The notes under the pieces: model-generated
Database searches by the model: none
What the model was told of the DNA's origin: nothing
What the model saw: the letters and a program-made list of their open reading frames with translations, nothing else
Assembly: GCA_004297465.1 (NCBI GenBank)
Contig: SCUB01000015.1
Coordinates: 1 to 64,000, forward strand
Source: Xanthobacteraceae bacterium
Lineage (GTDB): Bacteria; Pseudomonadota; Alphaproteobacteria; Rhizobiales; Xanthobacteraceae
Direction: 5' to 3'
DNA: 64,000 nucleotides
Part shown: positions 56,391 to 64,000 of the stretch, piece by piece
Layout of the letters: each line of letters starts with the position of its first letter
How positions within the stretch are numbered: position 1 is the stretch's first letter
Made by a program: the position numbers and the translations under genes

Positions 56391-59300
56391 ATGAGTCTTT
56401 TTCTCGACCGCCTGACCTTCTTCAACCGCGCCAAGGCGCCGTTCTCGGACGGCCATGGCATCACCACCAACGAAGACCGCAGGTGGGAAGACGGCTACCG
56501 CAAGCGCTGGCAGCACGACAAGATCGTCCGCTCCACCCATGGCGCCAACTGCACCGGCTCGTGTTCGTGGAAGATCTACGTCAAGGGCGGCATCGTCACC
56601 TGGGAGACGCAGCAGACCGACTATCCGCGCACGCGGCCGGATCTGCCCAACCACGAGCCGCGCGGCTGCGCGCGCGGCGCCAGCTATTCGTGGTACCTCT
56701 ATTCCGGCAACCGCGTGAAATATCCGCTGATCCGCTCCCGCCTGCTCAAGCTGTGGCGCGAAGCGCGCGCCATCCGCACGCCGGTCGCGGCCTGGGCCTC
56801 GATCGTCGAGGATCCGGCCAAGCGCGCGCAGTACACCCGGGTGCGCGGGAACGGCGGCTTCGTGCGCGCCAGCTGGGACGAGGTCACCGAGATCATCGCC
56901 TCGGCCAATGCCTATACCGCCAAGAAGCACGGTCCCGACCGCATCTTCGGCTTCTCGCCGATCCCGGCGATGTCGATGGTGTCTTACGCCGCGGGCGCGC
57001 GCTACCTGTCGCTGCTCGGCGGCGTCTGCATGTCGTTCTACGACTGGTATTGCGATCTGCCGCCGTCGTCCCCGCAGACCTGGGGCGAGCAGACCGACGT
57101 GCCGGAATCGGCCGACTGGTACAACGCCGGCTTCCTTATCCTGTGGGGCTCCAACGTCCCGCAGACCCGCACGCCGGATGCGCACTTCTATACGGAAGCG
57201 CGCTACCGCGGCGCCAAGAGCGTCGTCATCACGCCGGACTATTCGGAAGCCTCGAAGTTCGGCGACATGTGGCTGTCGGTCAAGCAGGGCACCGACTCGG
57301 CGCTGGCGATGGCGATGGGCCACGTCATTCTCAAGGAATTCCACGTCGACCGCGAGGTCGGCTACTTCCGCGACTACGTGCGCCAGTACACCGACATGCC
57401 GATGCTGGTGAAGCTGGTGCGCCAGGGCGACAAGCTGATCCCGGACCGCTTCATCCGCGCCGCCGACTTCGACCAGAGTCTCGGCGAGGCCAACAACGCC
57501 GAATGGAAGACGGTGGCCTATGACGAAACCAGCGGTTCCATCGTGGTGCCGCGCGGTTCGGTCGGTTTCCGCTGGGGCGAGCAGGGCAAGTGGAGCCTCG
57601 AGGAGAAGGCCGCCGACGGCAAGGACACCAAGCTGCGGCTGTCGCTGTCCGGCATCCAGGACGAGGTGACGGGCGTCGCCTTCCCGTATTTCGGCAACAT
57701 CGCCCACGAGCACTTCACCCACACCACGCACGACAGCGTGCTGGTGCGCAACGTACCGGTCAAGAAGCTGCAGCTCGCCGAGGGCGAAACGCTGGTCGCC
57801 TCGGTCTATGACCTGTTCCTCGCCAATTACGGCGTCGATCGCGGCTTCGGCGGCGACAATGTCGCGGCCTCGTACGACGACAACGTGCCGTACACGCCGG
57901 CCTGGGCCGAGACCATCACCGGCGTCAAGCGCGACCAGATCATCACCGTGGCGCGCGAGTTCGCCGCCAACGCCGAGAAGACCAACGGCCGATCCATGGT
58001 CATCATCGGCGCGGCGATGAACCACTGGTATCACGCCGACATGAACTACCGCGGCGTCATCAACATGCTGGTGATGTGCGGCTGCGTCGGTCAGTCGGGC
58101 GGCGGTTGGTCGCACTATGTCGGCCAGGAGAAGCTGCGCCCGCAGTCCGGCTGGACGCCGCTGGCGTTCGCGCTCGACTGGGGCCGGCCGTCGCGTCAGC
58201 AGAACGCGACCTCGTCGTGGTACGCCCACACCGACCAGTGGCGCTACGAGACCATCAATGTCGGCGAGATCATCTCGCCGACCGCGCCGGCCGGTCCGTG
58301 GGACGGCGCCATCATCGACTACAACATCCGCGCCGAGCGCATGGGCTGGCTGCCGTCCGCGCCGCAGCTTGAGCAGAACCCGCTCACCATTGCCAAGGAC
58401 GCGGCGGCGGCCGGGCTCGAGGCCAAGGACTACGTCGCGCGCGAGCTGAAGTCCGGCAAGCTCAAGATGTCGTGCGAGGATCCGGACAATCCGAAGAACT
58501 GGCCGCGCAACCTGTTCGTGTGGCGCTCGAACCTGCTCGGCTCGTCGGGCAAGGGCCATGAGTACTTCCTCAAGCACCTGCTCGGCACCTCGCATGGCGT
58601 CATGGGCAAGGATCTCGGCCAGCAGGGCCGTTCCAAGCCCACCGAGGCGGTGTGGCACGACCAGGCGCCGGAAGGAAAGCTCGACCTCCTGGTCACGCTC
58701 GACTTCCGCATGTCGACGACCTGCGTCTATTCCGACATCGTGCTGCCGGCCGCGACCTGGTACGAGAAGAACGATCTCAACACCTCGGACATGCACCCCT
58801 TCATCCACCCGCTGACCAACGCGGTCGACCCGGTGTGGGAGGCGCGCAGCGACTGGGAGATCTACAAGTCCATCGCGCGCAAGTTCTCGGACGTGGCGCC
58901 GGAAGTGCTCGGCGTCGAGAAGGACGTCGTGCTCACGCCGCTGATGCACGACACCGCGACCGAGATCGCCCAGGCGATCGACGTCAAGGACTGGAAGAAG
59001 GGCGAGATCGAGCCGATCCCCGGCCGCACCATGCCGTCGGTGACCGTGGTCGAGCGCGACTATCCCAACCTCTACAAGCGCTTCACCTCGCTCGGTCCGC
59101 TCATGGAGAAGGTCGGCAACGGCGGCAAGGGCATGTCGTGGGAAACGGTCCATGAGGTCGAGTTCCTCAAGCAGCTCAACGGCGTCGTCACCGAGGAGGG
59201 CGCCACCAAGGGGCTGGCGCGCATCAACAGCGACATCGATGCCGCCGAGGTCATCCTGAGCCTCGCGCCGGAGACCAACGGCGAGGTCGCCGTCAAGGCG

Positions 59301-60149
59301 TGGGCTTCGCTGGGCAAGGCCACCGGCCTCGACCACACCCATCTCGCCATCCCCAAGGAGGACGAGAAGATCCGGTTCCGCGACGTCGTCGCGCAGCCGC
59401 GCAAGATCATCTCGTCGCCGATCTGGTCGGGCCTCGAGTCCGAGAAGGTCTGCTACAACGCCTGCTACACCAACGTCCACGAGCTCATTCCGTGGCGCAC
59501 GCTGACCGGCCGTCAGCAGCTCTATCAGGATCACCTGTGGATGCGCGCCTTCGGCGAGGGCCTGTGCGTCTACCGGCCTCCGGTCGACGTCAAGGCGGTC
59601 AAGCCGGTGCTCGGCAAGAAGTCGAACGGCGAGAAGGAGATCGTGCTCAACTGGATCACCCCGCACCAGAAGTGGGGCATCCACTCGACCTACACCGACA
59701 ACCTCATCATGCTGACGCTGTCGCGCGGTGGCCCGATCGTGTGGATCAGCGAGGTCGACGCCGCCAAGGTCAACATCGTCGACAACGACTGGATCGAGGT
59801 CTTCAACGCCAACGGCGCGCTCACCGCGCGAGCGGTGGTGTCGCAGCGCGTCAAGGAAGGCATGGTCATGATGTATCACGCGCAGGAGAAGATCGTGAAC
59901 ACGCCGGGTTCCCAGATCACGGGCCTGCGCGGCGGCATTCACAACTCGGTCACGCGCGTGGTGCTCAAGCCCACGCACATGATCGGCGGCTACGTCCAGC
60001 TGTCCTACGGCTTCAACTACTACGGCACCATCGGCACCAACCGCGACGAGTTTGTCATCGTGCGCAAGCTCAATAAGATCGACTGGATGGAACGCCCTTA
60101 TCGGGAACCCGCGCAAGGCGCGGTCGCCCCCTCTCAGGCCGCCGAGTGA
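56391..60149 (+). CDS. narG: Respiratory nitrate reductase alpha subunit
   Basis: The molybdenum catalytic subunit of the membrane-bound nitrate reductase, 1252 residues. The FS0 cluster ligands are His50, Cys54, Cys58 and Cys93 (THGANCTGSCSW then PRGCARGA). The molybdenum aspartate lies in MSFYDWYCDLPP (Asp218). No twin-arginine signal is present, as in NarG, which faces the cytoplasm. CAAGGAC precedes the ATG. It reduces nitrate to nitrite with electrons from NarI through NarH. No frameshift or internal stop is seen. Confidence 0.98.
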   Translation: MSLFLDRLTFFNRAKAPFSDGHGITTNEDRRWEDGYRKRWQHDKIVRSTHGANCTGSCSWKIYVKGGIVTWETQQTDYPRTRPDLPNHEPRGCARGASYSWYLYSGNRVKYPLIRSRLLKLWREARAIRTPVAAWASIVEDPAKRAQYTRVRGNGGFVRASWDEVTEIIASANAYTAKKHGPDRIFGFSPIPAMSMVSYAAGARYLSLLGGVCMSFYDWYCDLPPSSPQTWGEQTDVPESADWYNAGFLILWGSNVPQTRTPDAHFYTEARYRGAKSVVITPDYSEASKFGDMWLSVKQGTDSALAMAMGHVILKEFHVDREVGYFRDYVRQYTDMPMLVKLVRQGDKLIPDRFIRAADFDQSLGEANNAEWKTVAYDETSGSIVVPRGSVGFRWGEQGKWSLEEKAADGKDTKLRLSLSGIQDEVTGVAFPYFGNIAHEHFTHTTHDSVLVRNVPVKKLQLAEGETLVASVYDLFLANYGVDRGFGGDNVAASYDDNVPYTPAWAETITGVKRDQIITVAREFAANAEKTNGRSMVIIGAAMNHWYHADMNYRGVINMLVMCGCVGQSGGGWSHYVGQEKLRPQSGWTPLAFALDWGRPSRQQNATSSWYAHTDQWRYETINVGEIISPTAPAGPWDGAIIDYNIRAERMGWLPSAPQLEQNPLTIAKDAAAAGLEAKDYVARELKSGKLKMSCEDPDNPKNWPRNLFVWRSNLLGSSGKGHEYFLKHLLGTSHGVMGKDLGQQGRSKPTEAVWHDQAPEGKLDLLVTLDFRMSTTCVYSDIVLPAATWYEKNDLNTSDMHPFIHPLTNAVDPVWEARSDWEIYKSIARKFSDVAPEVLGVEKDVVLTPLMHDTATEIAQAIDVKDWKKGEIEPIPGRTMPSVTVVERDYPNLYKRFTSLGPLMEKVGNGGKGMSWETVHEVEFLKQLNGVVTEEGATKGLARINSDIDAAEVILSLAPETNGEVAVKAWASLGKATGLDHTHLAIPKEDEKIRFRDVVAQPRKIISSPIWSGLESEKVCYNACYTNVHELIPWRTLTGRQQLYQDHLWMRAFGEGLCVYRPPVDVKAVKPVLGKKSNGEKEIVLNWITPHQKWGIHSTYTDNLIMLTLSRGGPIVWISEVDAAKVNIVDNDWIEVFNANGALTARAVVSQRVKEGMVMMYHAQEKIVNTPGSQITGLRGGIHNSVTRVVLKPTHMIGGYVQLSYGFNYYGTIGTNRDEFVIVRKLNKIDWMERPYREPAQGAVAPSQAAE

Positions 60150-60162
60150 AAGGAACATCGTC

Positions 60163-61692
60163 ATGAAAGTTCGTGCGCAAATCGCGATGGTGCTGAACCT
60201 CGACAAGTGCATCGGGTGTCACACCTGTTCGGTGACCTGCAAGAACGTGTGGACCAGCCGCGAGGGCATGGAATACGCGTGGTTCAATAACGTCGAGAGC
60301 AAGCCAGGCATCGGCTATCCCAAGGAGTGGGAGAACCAGAAGCGCTGGAACGGCGGCTGGCGCCGCAAGGCCAACGGCAAGATCGAGCCGCGCATCGGCT
60401 CGAAGTGGCGCGTGCTGGCCAACATCTTCTCCAATCCGGACCTGCCGGAGATCGACGACTACTACGAGCCGTTCACCTTCGACTACGAGCACCTGCAGAG
60501 GGCGCCCGAGCTTGAGGCGTTCCCGACCGCGCGGCCGCGTTCGCTGATCACCGGCGAGCGGATGGAGAAGATCAACTGGGGTCCGAACTGGGAGGAAATC
60601 CTCGGCGGCGAGTTCTCCAAGCGCTCGGCCGACTACAATTTCGAGGGCGTGCAGAAGGAGATCTACGGCCAGTTCGAGAACACCTTCATGATGTACCTGC
60701 CGCGGCTGTGCGAGCATTGCCTCAATCCGGCCTGCGTCGCCTCGTGTCCGTCGGGGGCCATCTACAAGCGCGAGGAGGACGGCATCGTTCTCATCGACCA
60801 GGACAAGTGCCGCGGCTGGCGCATGTGCGTGTCCGGCTGCCCGTACAAGAAGATCTACTACAACTGGTCGAGCGGCAAATCGGAAAAGTGTATCATGTGC
60901 TATCCGCGCCTCGAGGTCGGCCAGCCGACGGTGTGCTCGGAAACCTGCGTCGGCCGCATCCGCTATCTCGGCGTGGTGCTGTATGACGCCGATCGCATCG
61001 AGGAAGCGGCCTCCACCGAGTCCGAGCAGGACCTCTACGCCAGGCAGATGGCGGTCTTCCTCGATCCCAACGATCCGAAGGTGATCGAACAGGCGCGCAA
61101 GGACGGCGTGCCGGATGCGTGGCTCGCCGCCGCCAAGCTGTCGCCGGTGTGGAAAATGGCGATGGAGTGGAAGGTGGCGTTCCCGCTGCATCCGGAATAC
61201 CGCACGCTGCCGATGGTGTGGTACATCCCGCCGCTGTCGCCGATCCAGTCGGCGGCCGAGGCCGGCAAGATGGGCACCGACGGCGCCATGCCGGACGTGC
61301 GCAGCCTTCGCATCCCGCTGCGCTATCTCGCCAATCTGCTCACCGCCGGCGACGAGGAGCCGGTGGCGCACGGACTTGAGCGGATGCTGGCGATGCGCGC
61401 CTATATGCGCGCCAAGACCATCGACGGTGTCGTCGATGAGACGATCGCCAAGCGCGTCGGTCTCACGGCCCAGCAGATCGAGGACATGTACCGCGTGATG
61501 GCGCTGGCCAATTACGAGGACCGCTTCGTCATCCCGACCACGCATCGCGAGGTCACCGAAGACGCCTACGACATGCGCGGCTCGTGCGGCTTCACCTTCG
61601 GCAATGGCTGTTCGCCGGGCGACACCAAGACCAACCTGTTCAGCCTGCCGCACAAGGCCAAGAAGGCCAAGAACCCGATGGAGTTGGCGTGA
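60163..61692 (+). CDS. narH: Respiratory nitrate reductase beta subunit
   Basis: A 509-residue iron-sulfur subunit. Cluster ligands include Cys16, 19, 22 and 26 (KCIGCHTCSVTCKN), then LCEHCLNPACVASCPSGA, KCRGWRMCVSGCPYKK and KCIMCYPRLE. In the CRGWRMC set, tryptophan replaces a cysteine, making the 3Fe-4S cluster typical of NarH. It carries electrons from the NarI hemes to NarG. AAAGGAAC lies before the ATG at 60163. Its stop overlaps the narJ start (TGATG). Arrangement and length are normal. Confidence 0.98.
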   Translation: MKVRAQIAMVLNLDKCIGCHTCSVTCKNVWTSREGMEYAWFNNVESKPGIGYPKEWENQKRWNGGWRRKANGKIEPRIGSKWRVLANIFSNPDLPEIDDYYEPFTFDYEHLQRAPELEAFPTARPRSLITGERMEKINWGPNWEEILGGEFSKRSADYNFEGVQKEIYGQFENTFMMYLPRLCEHCLNPACVASCPSGAIYKREEDGIVLIDQDKCRGWRMCVSGCPYKKIYYNWSSGKSEKCIMCYPRLEVGQPTVCSETCVGRIRYLGVVLYDADRIEEAASTESEQDLYARQMAVFLDPNDPKVIEQARKDGVPDAWLAAAKLSPVWKMAMEWKVAFPLHPEYRTLPMVWYIPPLSPIQSAAEAGKMGTDGAMPDVRSLRIPLRYLANLLTAGDEEPVAHGLERMLAMRAYMRAKTIDGVVDETIAKRVGLTAQQIEDMYRVMALANYEDRFVIPTTHREVTEDAYDMRGSCGFTFGNGCSPGDTKTNLFSLPHKAKKAKNPMELA

Positions 61693-62405
61693 TGAAAACG
61701 CTCAAGGTGTTGTCGGCGCTGCTGACATATCCGACCGCGGAGATGGTCGCGGCGATCGGCGAGATGGCCGAGGCGCTCGATCGCGAGGCGCTGCTCGCCA
61801 AGGGCGAGCGGCGCGCGCTGCAGGCGCTGCTCGACGATCTGGCCTGCAACGACCTGTTCGACAGCCAGGAGCGTTATCTCCTGCTGTTCGACCGCACGCG
61901 GTCGCTGTCGCTGCATCTGTTCGAGCATGTCCATGGCGAAAGCCGCGATCGCGGCCAGGCCATGGTCGATCTCTTGCGGGTCTACGAGGAAAGTGGCTTC
62001 GATGCCACGACGCAGGAACTGCCGGACTTCCTGCCGCTGTTCCTGGAATACGCCTCGCTGCAGGCGCCGGAAGCCGCGCTCGAACTCATCCGCGAGCCGG
62101 CGCATGTGATCGCCGCGCTGGCCGAGCGGCTGCGCAAGCGTCAGTCGTCCTATGAGGGTGTGTTCCGCGCCCTGCTGGCGCTGTCCAAGGCCAAGCCGGA
62201 CGCCAAGGCGCTGGCGGCGCTGCAGGCCGAGCCCGATCCCGAGCCGGACGACCTCGAGGCGCTCGACGCCGCCTGGGAGGAAGAAGAAGTGCGCTTCGGC
62301 CCCGGGCCGGACAGCGCCATCGGCGGCTGCGGCAAGGAAGCGTTGACGGCGCGGTTGCGCCACGCCCGGCGCGCCGTGCCCACCGCCAACAACCCGCTAA
62401 ACTGA
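61692..62405 (+). CDS. narJ: Nitrate reductase assembly chaperone
   Basis: A 237-residue cytoplasmic chaperone that binds apo-NarG and allows molybdenum cofactor insertion before membrane attachment. It belongs to the TorD/DmsD/NarJ family: an all-helical core with LLLFDRTRSLSLHLFEHVHGESRDRGQAMVDL and ELPDFLPLFLEYASL. A C-terminal acidic stretch (LEALDAAWEEEEVRFG) follows. It starts with the TGATG overlap with narH, so levels are linked. No metal motif is expected. Confidence 0.95.
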   Translation: MKTLKVLSALLTYPTAEMVAAIGEMAEALDREALLAKGERRALQALLDDLACNDLFDSQERYLLLFDRTRSLSLHLFEHVHGESRDRGQAMVDLLRVYEESGFDATTQELPDFLPLFLEYASLQAPEAALELIREPAHVIAALAERLRKRQSSYEGVFRALLALSKAKPDAKALAALQAEPDPEPDDLEALDAAWEEEEVRFGPGPDSAIGGCGKEALTARLRHARRAVPTANNPLN

Positions 62406-62417
62406 GGAGACGACGCA

Positions 62418-63122
62418 ATGTCGGCGACCGTCAATCACATCCTGTTCGGATGGTATCCCTATTTCTGTCTCACTGTGTTTCTGGTCGGCAGCCTGATCCG
62501 CTTCGACCGCGAGCAGTACACCTGGAAGTCGAGCTCGTCGCAGCTGTTGCGCCGCCGCCAGCTGGCGTGGGGCTCCAACCTGTTCCACGTCGGCATTCTC
62601 GTCATCTTCCTCGGCCACTTCGCCGGCCTCCTGACGCCGATCTGGGTATTCGACGCGCTCGGCATCAGTCACGGCTTCAAGCAGATGATGGCCATCGTGA
62701 TCGGCGGCATCGCCGGCGTGGCCTGCTTCGTCGGCATGGCGCTGCTGATCCACCGCCGCCTGTTCGACTCGCGCATCCGCAAGACGTCGTCGTTCAGCGA
62801 CACCGCGATCCTGCTGCTGCTGTTTGCCCAGCTGATCGTCGGCCTCGGCACCATCCGCGTGTCGCTGGCCCATCTCGATGGCAATGAGATGGTCAAGTTC
62901 ATGTCCTGGGCGCAGGGCATCCTCACGCTGCAGCCCGATGTGTCGCAGCTGATCGCCGACGTGCATCCGGTGTTCAAGACCCACCTGCTGCTCGGCATGA
63001 CGATCTTCCTGGTGTTCCCGTTCACCCGCCTCGTCCACGTCTGGTCGGCGCCGGTGTGGTATCTTGGCCGCCGCGGCTATCAAGTGGTGCGTTCGCGCCG
63101 CTCGCTCGCGCCGGCCGAATAG
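62418..63122 (+). CDS. narI: Nitrate reductase gamma subunit (cytochrome b)
   Basis: A 234-residue membrane cytochrome b with five transmembrane helices. It takes electrons from ubiquinol and passes them to NarH, releasing protons outside. The heme ligands are seen at about His57 (NLFHVGIL), His67 (FLGHFAG), His189 (FKTHLLLGM) and His207 (RLVHVWSAP), as in E. coli NarI. GAGGAGACG precedes the ATG. It starts 12 bases after narJ. Confidence 0.97.
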   Translation: MSATVNHILFGWYPYFCLTVFLVGSLIRFDREQYTWKSSSSQLLRRRQLAWGSNLFHVGILVIFLGHFAGLLTPIWVFDALGISHGFKQMMAIVIGGIAGVACFVGMALLIHRRLFDSRIRKTSSFSDTAILLLLFAQLIVGLGTIRVSLAHLDGNEMVKFMSWAQGILTLQPDVSQLIADVHPVFKTHLLLGMTIFLVFPFTRLVHVWSAPVWYLGRRGYQVVRSRRSLAPAE

Positions 63123-63136
63123 GGAAGGTGACAGCC

Positions 63137-63958
63137 ATGACTTCCTGCGCAGTCCGTTCCGAGGCGCTGCCGCGATCCAATATGGTCGTCAGCGTCAATG
63201 GCGTGGTGATTCCGCGCGAGCAGATCTCGCAGGAAAGTCAGCATCATCCGGCGGCCTCGCCGCTCGAGGCCTGGCGCAAGGCCGCCGAGGCGCTGGTGGT
63301 GCGCGAGCTCCTGATCCAGCAGGCGCGGCGCGATGGCGTGTGCGCCGAGCCGGTGCTCGACGAAGACGGCCGCCGCGAGACGGAAGACGAAGCCGCGATC
63401 CGCGCCATGATCGAGCGCGACGTCAAGGTGCCGGAGGCCGACGACGCGGCATGCCGCCGCTACTACGACAGCAACCTGCGGCGGTTCCGCTCGCCGGCGC
63501 TGTATGAAGCCGCGCACATCCTGCTGGCGGCCGATCCGGCCGACAAGGAAGCCCGGGCGAACGCCCGTGCCACGGCGGAGCGGCTGGTCGCCGAGCTGCG
63601 CGAGGCGCCGGAGCGATTCGTCGCCCTGGCGGCCGAGCATTCCGCCTGCCCGTCGCGCCAGCAGGGCGGCAACCTGGGCCAGATCGGCCCCGGCCAGACC
63701 GTGGCCGAGTTCGAGGCCGCGCTCGCGGCCATGCCGGCCGGCACCACCAGCCAGGCGCCGGTTGAAAGCCGCTATGGGTTCCACATCATCCACCTTGACC
63801 GCAAGATCGAAGGGCGCCAGCTTCCCTACGAGATGGTCAGTGACCGTATCGCCGCCTATCTGGCGGCCAGCGTGCGTCATCGCGCGCTGGCGCAGTATGT
63901 CGGACTGCTCGCCGGCCGTGCCGAAATTTCGGGTATTGATCTTCCCTCCGTGGGTTGA
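63137..63958 (+). CDS. Parvulin-type peptidyl-prolyl isomerase of the nar operon
   Basis: A 273-residue PpiC-type isomerase. The parvulin domain spans about residues 140-240 (SPALYEAAHILLAADPADKE, then GNLGQIGPGQTVAEFEAAL and VESRYGFHIIHLDRK). The N-terminal ~130 residues form a SurA-like helical part. No signal peptide is seen, so it is probably cytoplasmic, and it is the NarM-like or PpiC gene often found after narI. It may help fold NarG or NarH. GGGAAGGTG precedes the ATG at 63137. The last 42 bases of the window carry no gene. Confidence 0.88.
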   Translation: MTSCAVRSEALPRSNMVVSVNGVVIPREQISQESQHHPAASPLEAWRKAAEALVVRELLIQQARRDGVCAEPVLDEDGRRETEDEAAIRAMIERDVKVPEADDAACRRYYDSNLRRFRSPALYEAAHILLAADPADKEARANARATAERLVAELREAPERFVALAAEHSACPSRQQGGNLGQIGPGQTVAEFEAALAAMPAGTTSQAPVESRYGFHIIHLDRKIEGRQLPYEMVSDRIAAYLAASVRHRALAQYVGLLAGRAEISGIDLPSVG

Positions 63959-64000
63959 TCGGTGCAATAATTCAAAGATGCTGATTGGGGAACTCATACG

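Noticed and set aside
56277-60212. Open frame of over 1300 codons opposite narG
   Set aside because: Shadow of narG; biased composition and no family features.

Overview
The window is a 64 kb piece of a high-GC alphaproteobacterial chromosome, most likely Hyphomicrobiales (Rhizobiales) near Bradyrhizobiaceae/Xanthobacteraceae. Signs of this are a tRNA-His without G-1 and with A73, a PdhS/DivJ/PleC-type kinase, an LsrB-type LysR gene directly behind trxB, phasins, a DnaG whose zinc ligands are all replaced, and scattered REP-type hairpins built on TTGCCGGG...CCCGGCAA. I assign no species. No prophage, insertion sequence or CRISPR array was found; the window is mostly housekeeping chromosome plus one respiratory operon.

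Layout. 1-4.2 kb: 3-oxoacid CoA-transferase subunits, then on the opposite strand a periplasmic Fe(III)-type ABC binding protein and permease. 4.3-6.4 kb: a PAS sensor kinase with a degenerate G2 box. 6.8-8.2 kb: two phasins, the second behind a clear promoter with an overlapping TGCA-rich operator, then tRNA-His. 8.3-10.4 kb: a candidate structured small RNA on the minus strand, then lsrB and trxB. 10.7-13.1 kb: an Lrp/AsnC regulator, a TSUP transporter and two DoxX genes formed by a tandem duplication that left a broken copy of the TSUP 3' end. 13.1-20.2 kb: greA, carB, an odd tRNA-Cys, a methyltransferase, a PaaI-type thioesterase and carA, all on the minus strand. 20.3-28.1 kb: a GT39-like membrane protein, yqeY, a Cys-rich exported protein, a LysE exporter, dnaG and rpoD, with an attenuator-like leader before rpoD.

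28.2-43.5 kb is a mosaic of short operons: GST, two MltB-type transglycosylases, a TMEM175-type channel, an exported amidase, a rubredoxin/ferredoxin-type reductase, acyl-CoA thioesterase, msrB and exported msrA, a RecD-like helicase, a PilZ protein, small Gly/Tyr-rich exported proteins, ettA and a DUF2478 protein. Five REP clusters lie between these genes. 43.7-52.7 kb: a small orphan gene with a hairpin leader, a hydroxyacid dehydrogenase, an L,D-transpeptidase, a coiled-coil repeat protein, two sulfurtransferases, a CoxE-like VWA protein, a Y-family polymerase, a GlsB/YeaQ protein and a MoxR ATPase.

52.7-64 kb is a respiratory nitrate reductase locus: a divergent Crp/Fnr regulator, then narK (fused NarK1-NarK2), narG, narH, narJ, narI and a parvulin gene, with FNR/NNR-type boxes between regulator and operon. 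Together they would import nitrate, reduce it at the membrane and switch on when oxygen is low or N-oxides are present.

I did not find a clear new multi-gene system. The observations most worth follow-up are the rpoD leader attenuator, the zinc-less DnaG, the small RNA at 8.3-8.4 kb, the short-D-arm tRNA-Cys and the TSUP/DoxX duplication.
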